Origin: Pseudovibrio sp. Ad37
Lineage (GTDB): Bacteria; Pseudomonadota; Alphaproteobacteria; Rhizobiales; Stappiaceae
Assembly: GCF_001623075.1 (NCBI RefSeq)
Contig: NZ_LMCF01000024.1
Coordinates: 175,043 to 239,042, forward strand
DNA length: 64,000 bases
Direction of reading: 5' to 3'
The position numbers were made by a program, and so were the translations under genes. This document shows, one piece after another, positions 18,120-25,887 of the stretch (position 1 is its first letter; each line of letters begins with the position of its first letter). Below the pieces are notes generated by a model, which was given only the letters and a program-made list of their open reading frames with translations, was not told the origin of the DNA and did not search any database.

Positions 18120-18932
18120 ATGGCAGAAGCGCAAGGATTGATGGCCGGCAAACGTGGTCTCATCATGGGACTGGCCAACAATCGGTCCATCGCTTGGGGT
18201 ATTGCAACAGCACTACACGATGCCGGAGCTGAAATCGCACTCACCTATCAGGGTGAAGCGCTGAAGAAGCGTGTTGAACCATTAGCAGAAAAGCTCGATG
18301 CACTTGTTGTAGGTGATTGTGACGTTACGAACGAAGCAAGCATTGATGCAGCATTTGAAGTTCTGGAGCAAAAATGGGGCAAGATCGACTTCGTCATTCA
18401 TGCGATCGCTTTCTCTGATAAAGAAGAACTGACTGGCCGTTATCTGGATACCAGCGCAGACAACTTTGCAAAGACAATGCAGATTTCCTGCTACTCGCTG
18501 GCATCCATTGCCCGCCGTGCAGAAAAGCTGATGACCGAAGGTGGTTCCATTGTAACTCTCACCTACTACGGTGCTGAGAAGGTCATGCCAAACTACAACG
18601 TCATGGGCGTTGCAAAGGCTGCATTGGAAGCAAGCGTCAAGTACCTCGCAGTTGATCTTGGTCCTAAGAAGATCCGCGTGAACGCGATTTCTGCAGGTCC
18701 GATAAAAACACTGGCAGCAGCTGGTATCGGCGATTTCCGTTACATCCTCAAATGGAACGAGTACAACGCACCGCTGCGTGAAACCGTAACCATCAATGAC
18801 GTTGGAAACTCCGCTCTCTACCTCACATCCGACCTGTCCCGCTCTGTCACTGGTGAAACTCACCACGTTGACAGCGGCTACCATGTGGTTGGTATGAAGG
18901 CAGTAGACGCCCCGGATATCTCCGTCGTCTAA
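18120..18932 (+). CDS. fabI: Enoyl-[acyl-carrier-protein] reductase FabI
   Basis: A 270-residue NADH-dependent enoyl-ACP reductase of fatty acid synthesis. Visible are GLANNRSIAWGIA (cofactor), IAFSDKEEL, and the catalytic pattern TYYGAEKVMPNYNVMGVAKA, the Tyr-X6-Lys of FabI. The C-terminus AVDAPDISVV fits. AGGAG stands 7 nt before ATG 18120; the longer frame at 18096 has no site. A terminator follows. FabI is the usual triclosan target. A second reductase-like gene lies downstream at 20100. Confidence 0.93.
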   Translation: MAEAQGLMAGKRGLIMGLANNRSIAWGIATALHDAGAEIALTYQGEALKKRVEPLAEKLDALVVGDCDVTNEASIDAAFEVLEQKWGKIDFVIHAIAFSDKEELTGRYLDTSADNFAKTMQISCYSLASIARRAEKLMTEGGSIVTLTYYGAEKVMPNYNVMGVAKAALEASVKYLAVDLGPKKIRVNAISAGPIKTLAAAGIGDFRYILKWNEYNAPLRETVTINDVGNSALYLTSDLSRSVTGETHHVDSGYHVVGMKAVDAPDISVV

Positions 18933-18960
18933 ATTGCTTCAGCAATTAGGTTTGAGAAAA

Positions 18961-18984
18961 GGCGCTTCTTGGAGCGCCTTTTTT
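18961..18984 (+). terminator. Intrinsic terminator of fabI
   Basis: GGCGCT pairs with AGCGCC around TCTTGG (18961-18978) and is followed by TTTTTT. It is a textbook terminator 28 bp after the fabI stop. Confidence 0.9.
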
Positions 18985-19066
18985 GCGCTTGAGAGGCTGG
19001 TAAAGGTACATATGACTTAAATCAAGAATGTGTGCATAACTGTTGTTTTCTAACGAGGAATGACAC

Positions 19067-19108
19067 ATGTACCTCGTAAGAAGCCGCTACAAATCGGTTG
19101 CCGACTAA
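19067..19108 (+). CDS. Possible 13-residue leader peptide
   Basis: ATG TAC CTC GTA ... GCC GAC TAA encodes MYLVRSRYKSVAD. GAGGAA lies 7 nt upstream of the ATG, and CGAGG (19054-19058) can pair with CCTCG (19072-19076), enclosing the start. It ends 22 bp before the histidine phosphatase gene. It could be a translated leader that opens or closes a ribosome site, or chance. The evidence is only spacing and structure. Confidence 0.25.
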   Translation: MYLVRSRYKSVAD

Positions 19109-19130
19109 TCTCCTACAGAAGGCCCATGGA

Positions 19131-19757
19131 ATGACTGGCTCGTTGATGCCCCTTGCGAAAACCACACCAACTCCGCTTTTGTATGTCCGTCACGGACAAA
19201 CAGACTGGAACCTGGAAGGGCGTATGCAGGGCGGTCAGGATATTCCGCTCAACGACACCGGTCGCAAGCAGGCCCGGCGCAACGGTATGGTGATGAAGGA
19301 TTTTCTCCCAGACCTTGGCAAGACCGCAGATGATTTCATCTTTGTCAGCTCACCAATGATCCGCGCGCGCGAGACCATGGAAATTCTGCGCAAGGAAATG
19401 GGGCTGGATCCGACCGATTACAAAGTGGATGACCGTCTTCGTGAAATCACATTTGGCAATGTGGAGGGAATGACCGTTCCTGAAATGATGATCAAGCGTC
19501 CCGAAGTGGTTCGTATGCGGCGTGAAGATAAATGGGGCTATGTGCATCCCGAAGGCGAGAGCTACAAAATGGTCTCTGACCGCATCGCCGAATGGATGTC
19601 TGAGCAAAAAGACCCCATGATCATCGTCGCGCACGGCGTAGTCATGCGCGTTCTGCGCGGCCTGCTCTGTGGCTACGCTCCTGCTGAAATCCCGGATCTG
19701 GAGACGCCACAAGATCAGTTCCTTCTTTGGAGAGACGGTTCCGAGGCGTGGATCTAA
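19131..19757 (+). CDS. Histidine phosphatase (phosphoglycerate mutase-like)
   Basis: A 208-residue histidine-phosphatase-fold protein. The RHG motif is in LYVRHGQTDWNLEGRMQGG (about residues 18-36), the second part of the active site is SSPMIRARETMEIL, and the final His is in MIIVAHGVVMRVLRG. Similar genes beside fabI in Hyphomicrobiales are annotated as phosphoglycerate mutase, but the short length and RHG context fit a broad phosphatase equally well. AGAAGG precedes ATG 19131; the longer frame begins with a TTG and lacks a site. Confidence 0.85.
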   Translation: MTGSLMPLAKTTPTPLLYVRHGQTDWNLEGRMQGGQDIPLNDTGRKQARRNGMVMKDFLPDLGKTADDFIFVSSPMIRARETMEILRKEMGLDPTDYKVDDRLREITFGNVEGMTVPEMMIKRPEVVRMRREDKWGYVHPEGESYKMVSDRIAEWMSEQKDPMIIVAHGVVMRVLRGLLCGYAPAEIPDLETPQDQFLLWRDGSEAWI

Positions 19758-20099
19758 GTTCACAACAATCCGGATACACTCAGCTGCATTCCGATCAACG
19801 GACGTACCAATGCACGCTCTCACGTCCAGCGCTGTACCAAGCCTTTAAGATTGGGGGCTTACAACGCAATTCTTGGTCGTTAAATTGATCAGGTTTTTGC
19901 GTCAGCGACAAACTGTGACACATAAAGTGAATACTACAGCAAAGGCAGTCCACGACATTTTGGAGTGCTTTGCTACAATCTGCATAAAGACCAGCTAAAC
20001 AGGCTACCTAAATCAGTTGTAACTCGTTATTTTTAGGCAACAAGAGCAGAACGCTCACCTATGAAATCTCGACACTCTTAAACTTTTTGGAAGATCTTG
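19758..20099. other. Intergenic region before the FabMG-like gene, 342 bp
   Basis: Presumed promoter region of the gene at 20100. The sequence is AT-rich with no repeat element, no obvious operator and no hairpin of note. Confidence 0.35.
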
Positions 20100-21419
20100 A
20101 TGAAGACGTCTCGACCACTCAAGGCAATCAGCAGCAATACCGTTTTTGGAGAGGGCGATGTCTTCGTACTCTTCGGCGAACTTTTTGGTCGCGGATATGC
20201 GACTGGCTTGATCGATCAGGCAAAGGCAACCGGGATGACTGTGATCGGCATTACTGTCGGTCGTCCGGATGAAAACAACAAGCCACGCGCCCTGACACCA
20301 GAAGAGCTGGCAGAAGCCGAAGCCAATCTGGGCGGCAAAATCATCAACGTACCTCTGCGTGCGGGTTTTGAACTGGACGCACCTGAAGGCACAGCGACAC
20401 CGACTGATCTGGTCAACGAAATGACCATTAAAGATTGGCAGGATCACAAGCTCGACTGGGATCATGTTGAGATCTGCCGCGGTCTTGGCTCCAGCCGGTT
20501 TAAAGGCGCTCTTGCTCAGGTCATGGAACAGCTGGATACCATGATCCCAGCGGGTAAGAACGTCTTCTTCGCCCACACAATGGCAGGCGGTATTCCGCGT
20601 GCAAAAGTGTTTATGGCAATCGCGAACCGCATCTACAAAGGCCGCGGTGCACGCTACATGCCATCTCAGTCTCTTATCGAGAGTGATCTGGGCAAGCTGA
20701 TCCTTAAAAACTTCGAGGAAGTAACTGCAAACAGCTTCGGTTACCTGCTGGAAGCCAGTAAGACGCTCCGCGACCGCGTGGAAGCAGCTGGCGGCGAAGT
20801 GCGCTACACTGCGTATGGCTATCACGGCACCCGCATCCTGATCGAGGATGAGTATCGCTGGCAGACTTACACAAACTACACGCAGGGCTACGCTAAAATG
20901 GCTCTGGAGAACTTTGCTGAAAGCGCGTGGAAAGACGGCGTGAAGGCAACAGTGTTCAACTGCCCTGAGATCCGCACCAACTCTTCAGACGTGTTTGCTG
21001 GCATCGAGCTGTCACTCTTGCCACTGCTGCAAGCTTTCAAGAAAGAAGGCGGCGGCGCATGGGTGGATGCACTCTGGCAGAAGTGCGAAGGCATGCTCAA
21101 GCCTGAAGCGTCTCTGGAAGAGGTTCTGCAAAAGGTATCCGATTATCAGACCAGTGAGGCAATGCAGCCATTCTACAACTTCGAAGCTTGGCCAATGCCA
21201 AACTCAGCGGAGCAGGTAGACAAGACTGTTGGTACCTCGCAGGAAATCGTGGATATGCATAGTGAACGCAATGTTCTGGTTAGCGATGAGCTTAGCCAGC
21301 ATGTTGTTGCAGCAACTGGCATGCTCATGTTTGGCGAAGCCAGCCAGCCAGCCGGCCCGGCTCTTTGGCTCGACCATGACTTGGTTGCAAAAAGACTTAT
21401 TCAGGAACACGGCGCCTAA
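20100..21419 (+). CDS. FabMG-like enoyl-ACP reductase family protein
   Basis: A 439-residue protein. From memory it matches the proteins that databases label enoyl ACP reductase FabMG family; the namesake came from a metagenomic screen for triclosan tolerance. Visible features are a glycine-rich N-terminal region (FGEGDVFVLFGELFGRGYATGLIDQA, with a GXGXXXG-like turn and VIGITVGRPDENN), a central HTMAGGIPRAKVF, and VRYTAYGYHGTRILIEDEY. It is longer than FabI (about 260) and similar in size to FabV (about 400). GGAAG precedes ATG 20100. Its place between fabI and aroC fits a lipid role. The biochemical activity is not established from sequence. Confidence 0.6.
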   Translation: MKTSRPLKAISSNTVFGEGDVFVLFGELFGRGYATGLIDQAKATGMTVIGITVGRPDENNKPRALTPEELAEAEANLGGKIINVPLRAGFELDAPEGTATPTDLVNEMTIKDWQDHKLDWDHVEICRGLGSSRFKGALAQVMEQLDTMIPAGKNVFFAHTMAGGIPRAKVFMAIANRIYKGRGARYMPSQSLIESDLGKLILKNFEEVTANSFGYLLEASKTLRDRVEAAGGEVRYTAYGYHGTRILIEDEYRWQTYTNYTQGYAKMALENFAESAWKDGVKATVFNCPEIRTNSSDVFAGIELSLLPLLQAFKKEGGGAWVDALWQKCEGMLKPEASLEEVLQKVSDYQTSEAMQPFYNFEAWPMPNSAEQVDKTVGTSQEIVDMHSERNVLVSDELSQHVVAATGMLMFGEASQPAGPALWLDHDLVAKRLIQEHGA

Positions 21420-21470
21420 GGTTTATCCAAGGCCAGCGTTCTGAATGAAAAGTTTGAATGAATGAGAAAA

Positions 21471-21508
21471 ACCCGAGGACGTGCCCAACGCGTTGCTCGG
21501 GTTTTTTG
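21471..21508 (+). terminator. Intrinsic terminator
   Basis: ACCCGAG at 21471-21477 pairs with CTCGGGT at 21496-21502, followed by TTTTT. It ends the gene at 20100-21419. Confidence 0.85.
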
Positions 21509-21699
21509 CATGAAATGGAGCTTACGCATTAAAGTGGGGGTGTCTGAATGTGCATTTCACGCCTTGAGATTTCCCATTTCCAGACCTGCAACTGGGAACA
21601 AGCCTAAATCCAGCTTGTTCATTCGGGAAAATTACGCAAGTGCTGCAAGGCTCTCAATTGACCTGCCGTCGGAACCCACCTAAAACCACTGTAATTCTC

Positions 21700-21756
21700 A
21701 GAGCGCGTTCCGTTTGATTGAAGAGAGTCAGCCGGACAGGACGTGCTCATGCTCTA
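21700..21756. repeat. Copy of the AGAGCGCGTTCCGTTTGATTG repeat
   Basis: Begins AGAGCGCGTTCCGTTTGATTG and ends GACGTGCTCATGCTCT. The left end is shared with 3616-3718 and 22865-22968. It lies immediately upstream of aroC, whose start is 18 bp away, so the promoter must lie within or before it. Confidence 0.7.
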
Positions 21757-21774
21757 AAAGTGAACTGCTAGAAC

Positions 21775-22866
21775 ATGTCCCACAACACCTTTGGTCATCT
21801 GTTTCGCGTAACAACATGGGGCGAAAGCCACGGACCAGCGCTTGGCTGCGTCGTCGATGGTTGTCCGCCTCTGCTTCCAATCACAGCAGAAGAGATTCAG
21901 GTGTATCTGGACCAGCGCAAGCCGGGGCAAAACAAGTTTACCACCCAGCGCCGTGAACCAGATCAGGTCAAAATTCTCTCTGGTGTGATGGTGGATGAAG
22001 ACGGCGTACAACGTACGACCGGTACGCCCATCTCCCTGATGATCGAGAACACTGATCAGCGCTCCAAGGATTACTCCGAAATCAAAGAGCGCTACCGTCC
22101 GGGCCACGCAGATTACGCCTACGATGCCAAATATGGTATCCGCGACTATCGCGGCGGTGGACGTTCATCAGCACGCGAAACAGCGTCCCGCGTGGCTGCG
22201 GGTGGTTTGGCGCGCAAAGTCATTCCAAACATCCTGATCCGCGGCGCTCTGGTCCAGATGGGCCCGCATAAGATCAATCGCGACAACTGGGATTGGAACG
22301 AAGTGGGCAACAATCCATTCTTTTGCCCGGATGCGGAAGCTGCCAAGTTCTTCGAAGAATACCTCGATGGGATCCGCAAGGAGGGCTCTTCAATTGGGGC
22401 CGTGATTGAAGTAGTCGCAGAACATGTACCAGTGGGTCTTGGTGCCCCGCTTTACGGCAAGCTGGATCAAGACCTCGCATCAGCCATGATGTCCATCAAC
22501 GCTGTGAAGGGTGTTGAGATCGGCAACGGTTTTGAAGCTGCATGTTTGACTGGTGAAGAGAACGCTGACGAAATGCGTATGGGCGAAGATGGCAAGCCTG
22601 ACTTCCTGTCCAACCAAGCAGGTGGCGTGCTGGGCGGTATCTCTTCCGGTGCGCCGGTTGTGGTCCGCTTTGCTGTAAAGCCAACCTCTTCCATCCTGAC
22701 ACCACGCAAATCCATCACCCGCAGTGGGGAAGAGGTCGACGTGATGACCAAAGGTCGTCACGACCCTTGCGTTGGCATCCGCGCAGTTCCGGTTGGAGAA
22801 GCCATGATGGCCTGTGTTCTGGCTGACCATGTCCTGCGTGACAGAGGCCAGTGCGGCGAACGCTAG
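21775..22866 (+). CDS. aroC: Chorismate synthase
   Basis: A 363-residue protein of the usual length that converts 5-enolpyruvylshikimate-3-phosphate to chorismate, the last common step to aromatic amino acids, folate and quinones; it needs reduced FMN. The three family signatures are present: [17 protein letters not shown] (about residues 14-30), the [18 protein letters not shown] block (about 125-142) and [17 protein letters not shown] near the C-terminus. The FMN need gives a loose link with the riboflavin gene downstream. Confidence 0.95.
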   Translation: MSHNTFGHLFRVTTWGESHGPALGCVVDGCPPLLPITAEEIQVYLDQRKPGQNKFTTQRREPDQVKILSGVMVDEDGVQRTTGTPISLMIENTDQRSKDYSEIKERYRPGHADYAYDAKYGIRDYRGGGRSSARETASRVAAGGLARKVIPNILIRGALVQMGPHKINRDNWDWNEVGNNPFFCPDAEAAKFFEEYLDGIRKEGSSIGAVIEVVAEHVPVGLGAPLYGKLDQDLASAMMSINAVKGVEIGNGFEAACLTGEENADEMRMGEDGKPDFLSNQAGGVLGGISSGAPVVVRFAVKPTSSILTPRKSITRSGEEVDVMTKGRHDPCVGIRAVPVGEAMMACVLADHVLRDRGQCGER

Positions 22867-22968
22867 AGCGTGTTCCGTTTGATTGGATGCAATCAAACGA
22901 CAAGAATTCGCTCCACCAAAGGTGTTAGAGCCCGGTGCGTGAATGTAAATGAACGCGACGTGCGCTAA
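22865..22968. repeat. Full-length copy of the AGAGCG...GCGCT repeat
   Basis: Starts AGAGCGTGTTCCGTTTGATT, carries TGGATGCAATCAAACG and AAGAATTCGCTCCACCAAAG, and ends GTAAATGAACGCGACGTGCG. Internally TTTGATTG pairs with CAATCAAA, forming a hairpin. It overlaps the aroC stop by 2 bp. Confidence 0.75.
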
Positions 22969-23001
22969 GATTCTATTCAACCTCTGATTTCATTCTTATT
23001 G

Positions 23002-23032
23002 AAAAGGCGCTGGCAAAACCGGCGCCTTTTTT
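23002..23032 (+). terminator. Intrinsic terminator of aroC
   Basis: AAAGGCGC pairs with GCGCCTTT, with inner TGGC/ACCG stacking, followed by TTTTTT. It lies 135 bp after aroC, beyond the repeat. Confidence 0.85.
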
Positions 23033-23033
23033 A

Positions 23034-23782
23034 CTACGGGCAATAGCAAATACATCGCAGCTGTGAGATGTTGCCTGTCTTCAAGCATGTGGCCGTCTCC
23101 AAAAAACTTATTCCCCTTCTGGGTTCCTCCCATACTCTGAACCTATGCCTACGTAACGGGCTGCTGGCGGAGCGACCGTCAGTTTGTCGTAGGTTGGGCG
23201 GGGCTTCTGGAAGACGTAACGCACCTTTCAGTGGTCCGGTGAACCGAACTTCAAACGTGACCGCATGGTTTGAGGGGAAGGGCCCAGGACTATAGGGTAT
23301 CACGCGGCGACGGATACAAGAGCACCGGCAGGGGAACCCGCTTTTGCGAAGGTATCAGTCAAAGACGGAGGAACTGTTCGGGCATGGAAACGTGTCTGGA
23401 TAAGCCACTGTCTTTTCAGGAAACTGACTATCGTGCCTTATAGGCAAAAGAGGCGACGCTGTTCATTATAAAAAGCCCGGGCAAGGCGTGTAGCCAATGC
23501 CGAAGAAACTAACTTAACAAACAGCGCAGGTATTGCCTGCCGCCTTGCTCATCCCGACTATCGGGAACTCTGGTTCAACACTGCATGGAAGGCCATGTGG
23601 TGCTTTAAGTGCTTCTTTGATCAGTTTGCGAACTCGGGGCAGGCCCAATGCATGCAATCGAGCGTGTTCGCACAAAGCCGCAAACCGTTTATTCACCTCA
23701 AGATCACCCACAGATACGACCTAGGTAGAAAGCGGTAAGCTTTTTTCGATTTGCCCCTTGATTTCCGAGTTCAAAAGCGCGA
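23034..23782 (+). other. Unassigned 750-bp region with dense RNA-like structure
   Basis: No convincing protein gene: the open frames on both strands have unnatural composition. It is rich in hairpins on the plus strand. They are GGTTC/GAACC (23122-23143), CGGTGAACCG (about 23237-23246), TCAAAC/GTTTGA (about 23250-23272), an 8-bp CGGGCATG-GAAA-CGTGTCTG hairpin (about 23379-23398), TCAG-GAAA-CTGA (about 23416-23427), GCC-TTATA-GGC, and GCAGG/CCTGC (about 23525-23539). CGCTGTT (23457-23463) can also pair with AACAGCG (23518-23524). Two GAAA tetraloops are notable. It does not match RNase P RNA, tmRNA, SRP RNA, 6S RNA or the FMN riboswitch consensus as I know them. It could be a noncoding RNA, a long ribB leader or a decayed element. 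Confidence 0.4.
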
Positions 23783-23799
23783 TTTCAGTATCACTGAAA
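23783..23799. promoter_or_regulatory. 17-bp palindrome, candidate operator for HTH-RibB
   Basis: TTTCAGT-ATC-ACTGAAA is a perfect 7-bp inverted repeat with a 3-bp centre, ending 25 bp before the ATG of the HTH-containing ribB. Size and symmetry suit a Cro/XRE-type dimer. The protein it would bind may be the downstream gene product itself. Inferred from position and symmetry. Confidence 0.45.
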
Positions 23800-23824
23800 A
23801 TTGCAAGGCCAAGGGGCTAGGATT

Positions 23825-25144
23825 ATGCGCTTGACTGAATGGTTAGAAGACGCTGCTGAAAGCAGGAGTGCCTTTGCACGCCGCGCTGGTTTGTCTCCTG
23901 CATCTGTAACGGCTCTGTGCAACGACCCAAGCGCGTGGATTTCTCGAGAAATGGCCCAAAAAATCGCTGAAGCGACGGGCCATCAGGTGACCCCCAACGA
24001 TTTTCTCGGACTAAAAGAAAACAAGGAGTACGTCGTGTCTCAAACAAGAGTAGCCGAAGCCCTGCGCGCTTTCGAAAACGGCGAGATGGTTGTTGTAACC
24101 GACGATGATGATCGCGAAAACGAAGGTGATCTCATTGTAGCAGCCAACATGATCACCCCTGAGCAGATGGCATTCATCATCCGTCACACCTCCGGGATCG
24201 TGTGTGCTCCAATGACGCTCAAAGAAGCAAAGCGCCTGCACCTTGAGCCGATGGTCGCCAACAATGACGCTCCACTGGCAACTGCATTCACCGTCTCCGT
24301 TGACTATGCGCCAGGCCTGACAACAGGCATTTCAGCTGAGCAGCGCTGTGCAACAGTTCGTGGCCTTGCCAATCCAAATGCTGGCGCAGCTGATTTCGTC
24401 CGTCCGGGTCACATCTTCCCATTGGTCGCAAAAGAGGGCGGCGTCCTCATGCGCTCCGGTCACACAGAAGCAGCGGTAGACCTGTGTAAGCTGACTGGCC
24501 TGCCGGAAGTTGGCGTCATCAGTGAGCTGGTGAATGATGATGGCACTGTAAAGCGCGGTGAGCAGGTTGAAGACTTCGCCCGTGAGCATAACCTGAAAAT
24601 GGTTTCTGTCGCGGATCTCATTGCATGGCGTCAGCGTCATGAAAACCTTGTGAGCCGTATCGACGAGTTCGACGTAGAGACCACAGCAGGCAAAGCACGT
24701 GCCATCGTGTATTCTACTCCGTTCGACAATGTTGGCCACTTGGCGCTGGTTTACGGCGACGTGCGTGATGGTCAGGATATTCCGGTCAGGCTCCATCTGG
24801 AAAACGTTCTGGATGATGTGTTTGGGCAAACCAAACCTCTGGAAGCAATCATGGAAGACTTTGCGGAACGAGGCCGAGGCATTATTGTTTACCTGCGTGA
24901 AGGTGCGGTAGGCGTCGCAAGCAAGTCCAACCGTCATCGTGATAACCTGGAAGCTGCTGAGCATGAGCAGCACGATTCCGCTCAAGGCCGGTCTGAGGAC
25001 TGGCGCGAAGTTGGTCTCGGTGCACAGATCCTGAAAGATCTAGGAGCCAACTCTATCCGGGTTATTGCATCGCGTGAGCGCCACTATGTTGGCCTAGAAG
25101 GCTTCGGCTTGAAAGTTGAAGCAACAGAAACTCCGGCGGACTAA
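23825..25144 (+). CDS. ribB: 3,4-dihydroxy-2-butanone-4-phosphate synthase with N-terminal HTH and C-terminal RibA-like domain
   Basis: A 439-residue protein in three parts. Residues 1-62 are a Cro/XRE-like helix-turn-helix (SRSAFARRAGLSPASVTALC then WISREMAQKIAEATGHQVTP). Residues about 72-275 are RibB, which makes the four-carbon riboflavin precursor from ribulose 5-phosphate: the DDDDRENEGDL acidic loop, RPGHIFPL and HTEAAVDL are all intact. Residues about 285-435 are a GTP-cyclohydrolase-II-like domain whose zinc cysteines are absent (VRLHLENVLDDVFGQ), the RibX form known in alphaproteobacteria. AAGGGG precedes ATG 23825. An excellent internal start (GTG 24035) would give a product without the HTH. 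No FMN riboswitch is recognisable upstream. Confidence 0.88.
   Translation: MRLTEWLEDAAESRSAFARRAGLSPASVTALCNDPSAWISREMAQKIAEATGHQVTPNDFLGLKENKEYVVSQTRVAEALRAFENGEMVVVTDDDDRENEGDLIVAANMITPEQMAFIIRHTSGIVCAPMTLKEAKRLHLEPMVANNDAPLATAFTVSVDYAPGLTTGISAEQRCATVRGLANPNAGAADFVRPGHIFPLVAKEGGVLMRSGHTEAAVDLCKLTGLPEVGVISELVNDDGTVKRGEQVEDFAREHNLKMVSVADLIAWRQRHENLVSRIDEFDVETTAGKARAIVYSTPFDNVGHLALVYGDVRDGQDIPVRLHLENVLDDVFGQTKPLEAIMEDFAERGRGIIVYLREGAVGVASKSNRHRDNLEAAEHEQHDSAQGRSEDWREVGLGAQILKDLGANSIRVIASRERHYVGLEGFGLKVEATETPAD
24023..24037 (+). promoter_or_regulatory. Strong internal ribosome site and GTG start within ribB
   Basis: AAGGAG at 24023-24028 stands 6 nt before an in-frame GTG at 24035, exactly at the junction of the HTH and RibB domains. 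The product would begin VSQTRVAEALRAF, where ordinary RibB proteins start. The site is better than that of the first start. It either yields a separate RibB or is a relic of two once-separate genes. Confidence 0.6.
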
Positions 25145-25183
25145 TAAACAGGCCCCCGGCGCAATATGGAAAGTGGCGGGGGC

Positions 25184-25732
25184 ATGTCTCAGTTTGATCT
25201 TGATCCATGGCAGGAAGAGCAAAGCTCGGCTGAACCATTCACACTGGGCTATCGAAAAGGGACGGGCGAGCCCGTTGTCTACGGCAGCCTGCTGCTCGGG
25301 GCAGCTCTTCTTGGTACGGGCATTGTAAGCGGTTCACTGATCCCTGCATTGGCATCACTACCCGTTTTTCTCAGCGTTCACTGGCATTACCCTTTCGTCG
25401 ATAAACGCCCTCAAATCGCAGCCAATGAGACCGGGCTCTATCTGGAAAGGCTTGGCGTTCTGCGCTGGTCAGCAATTGCTGAGCTTTCCCTTTACAAAAC
25501 AGCTGTCCGCACCATGGAATTCAACCAACTGCACATCAAACTCAAAGGTCCGATTGACGACTGCCTCGTAAAGCGAGAGCCCCAGTCTATGCCGCGACGG
25601 GCCATGAGAAAGAACTGGCGCTTGAAGCAAGCCAAGTCGAACGCACCAGTACTTGAAGTGGATTTACATCTCCTTGCGTGTGACCCTGAGATCCTCTTGC
25701 AAAAAACTAGACAGTTCTGGCGGGGCCAATGA
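25184..25732 (+). CDS. Hypothetical membrane protein
   Basis: A 182-residue protein with two adjacent hydrophobic segments (about residues 30-68) followed by a hydrophilic, basic C-terminal part (residues 75-182) with KREPQSMPRRAMRKNWRLKQ. The layout, a membrane hairpin plus a PH-like cytoplasmic region (ANETGLYLERLGVLRWSAIA), resembles small bacterial PH-domain membrane proteins, but I cannot name a family. It starts 39 bp after ribB and may be cotranscribed. ATG 25166 is an alternative start. Confidence 0.65.
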   Translation: MSQFDLDPWQEEQSSAEPFTLGYRKGTGEPVVYGSLLLGAALLGTGIVSGSLIPALASLPVFLSVHWHYPFVDKRPQIAANETGLYLERLGVLRWSAIAELSLYKTAVRTMEFNQLHIKLKGPIDDCLVKREPQSMPRRAMRKNWRLKQAKSNAPVLEVDLHLLACDPEILLQKTRQFWRGQ

Positions 25733-25887
25733 TGTTTCTCTGCAACACTGATCTATAAACAATCATTGGGCAGATTAAATACCTCAGAATTCTTTGTTTA
25801 GCCGCAAATCCGCTTATCCTGTTACAAGACGTTAACACTCTTAACCTAACTTTTATTAGGAAGGACAGCACCCGGAAGGCAATTATC

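Noticed and set aside
18096..18120. Longer fabI with an upstream GTG start
   Set aside because: GTG 18096 has no ribosome site, while AGGAG precedes ATG 18120 and the family begins there.
20055..20825. Long minus-strand frame opposite the FabMG-like gene
   Set aside because: Shadow of the plus-strand gene; rich in His and Cys in the way antisense frames are.
23034..23303. Minus-strand ORF (89 residues) and the overlapping plus-strand ORF at 23068-23295
   Set aside because: Both lack a ribosome site, have unnatural composition, and lie over strong hairpins. More likely structural RNA or chance.
23514..23711. Minus-strand ORF of 65 residues with a protein-like stretch (HALGLPRVRKLIKEAL)
   Set aside because: Begins with GTG right after an in-frame stop, no ribosome site, and overlaps inverted repeats. 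Could be a gene remnant, but not supportable as a gene.
23034..23824. FMN riboswitch, RNase P RNA, tmRNA or SRP RNA before ribB
   Set aside because: I looked for their conserved cores (for RNase P the GAGGAAAGTCCGGGC type; for tmRNA the GCAAACGAC tag start; for FMN the GACCGGCGG and AGTCCGGATG boxes) on both strands and did not find them.
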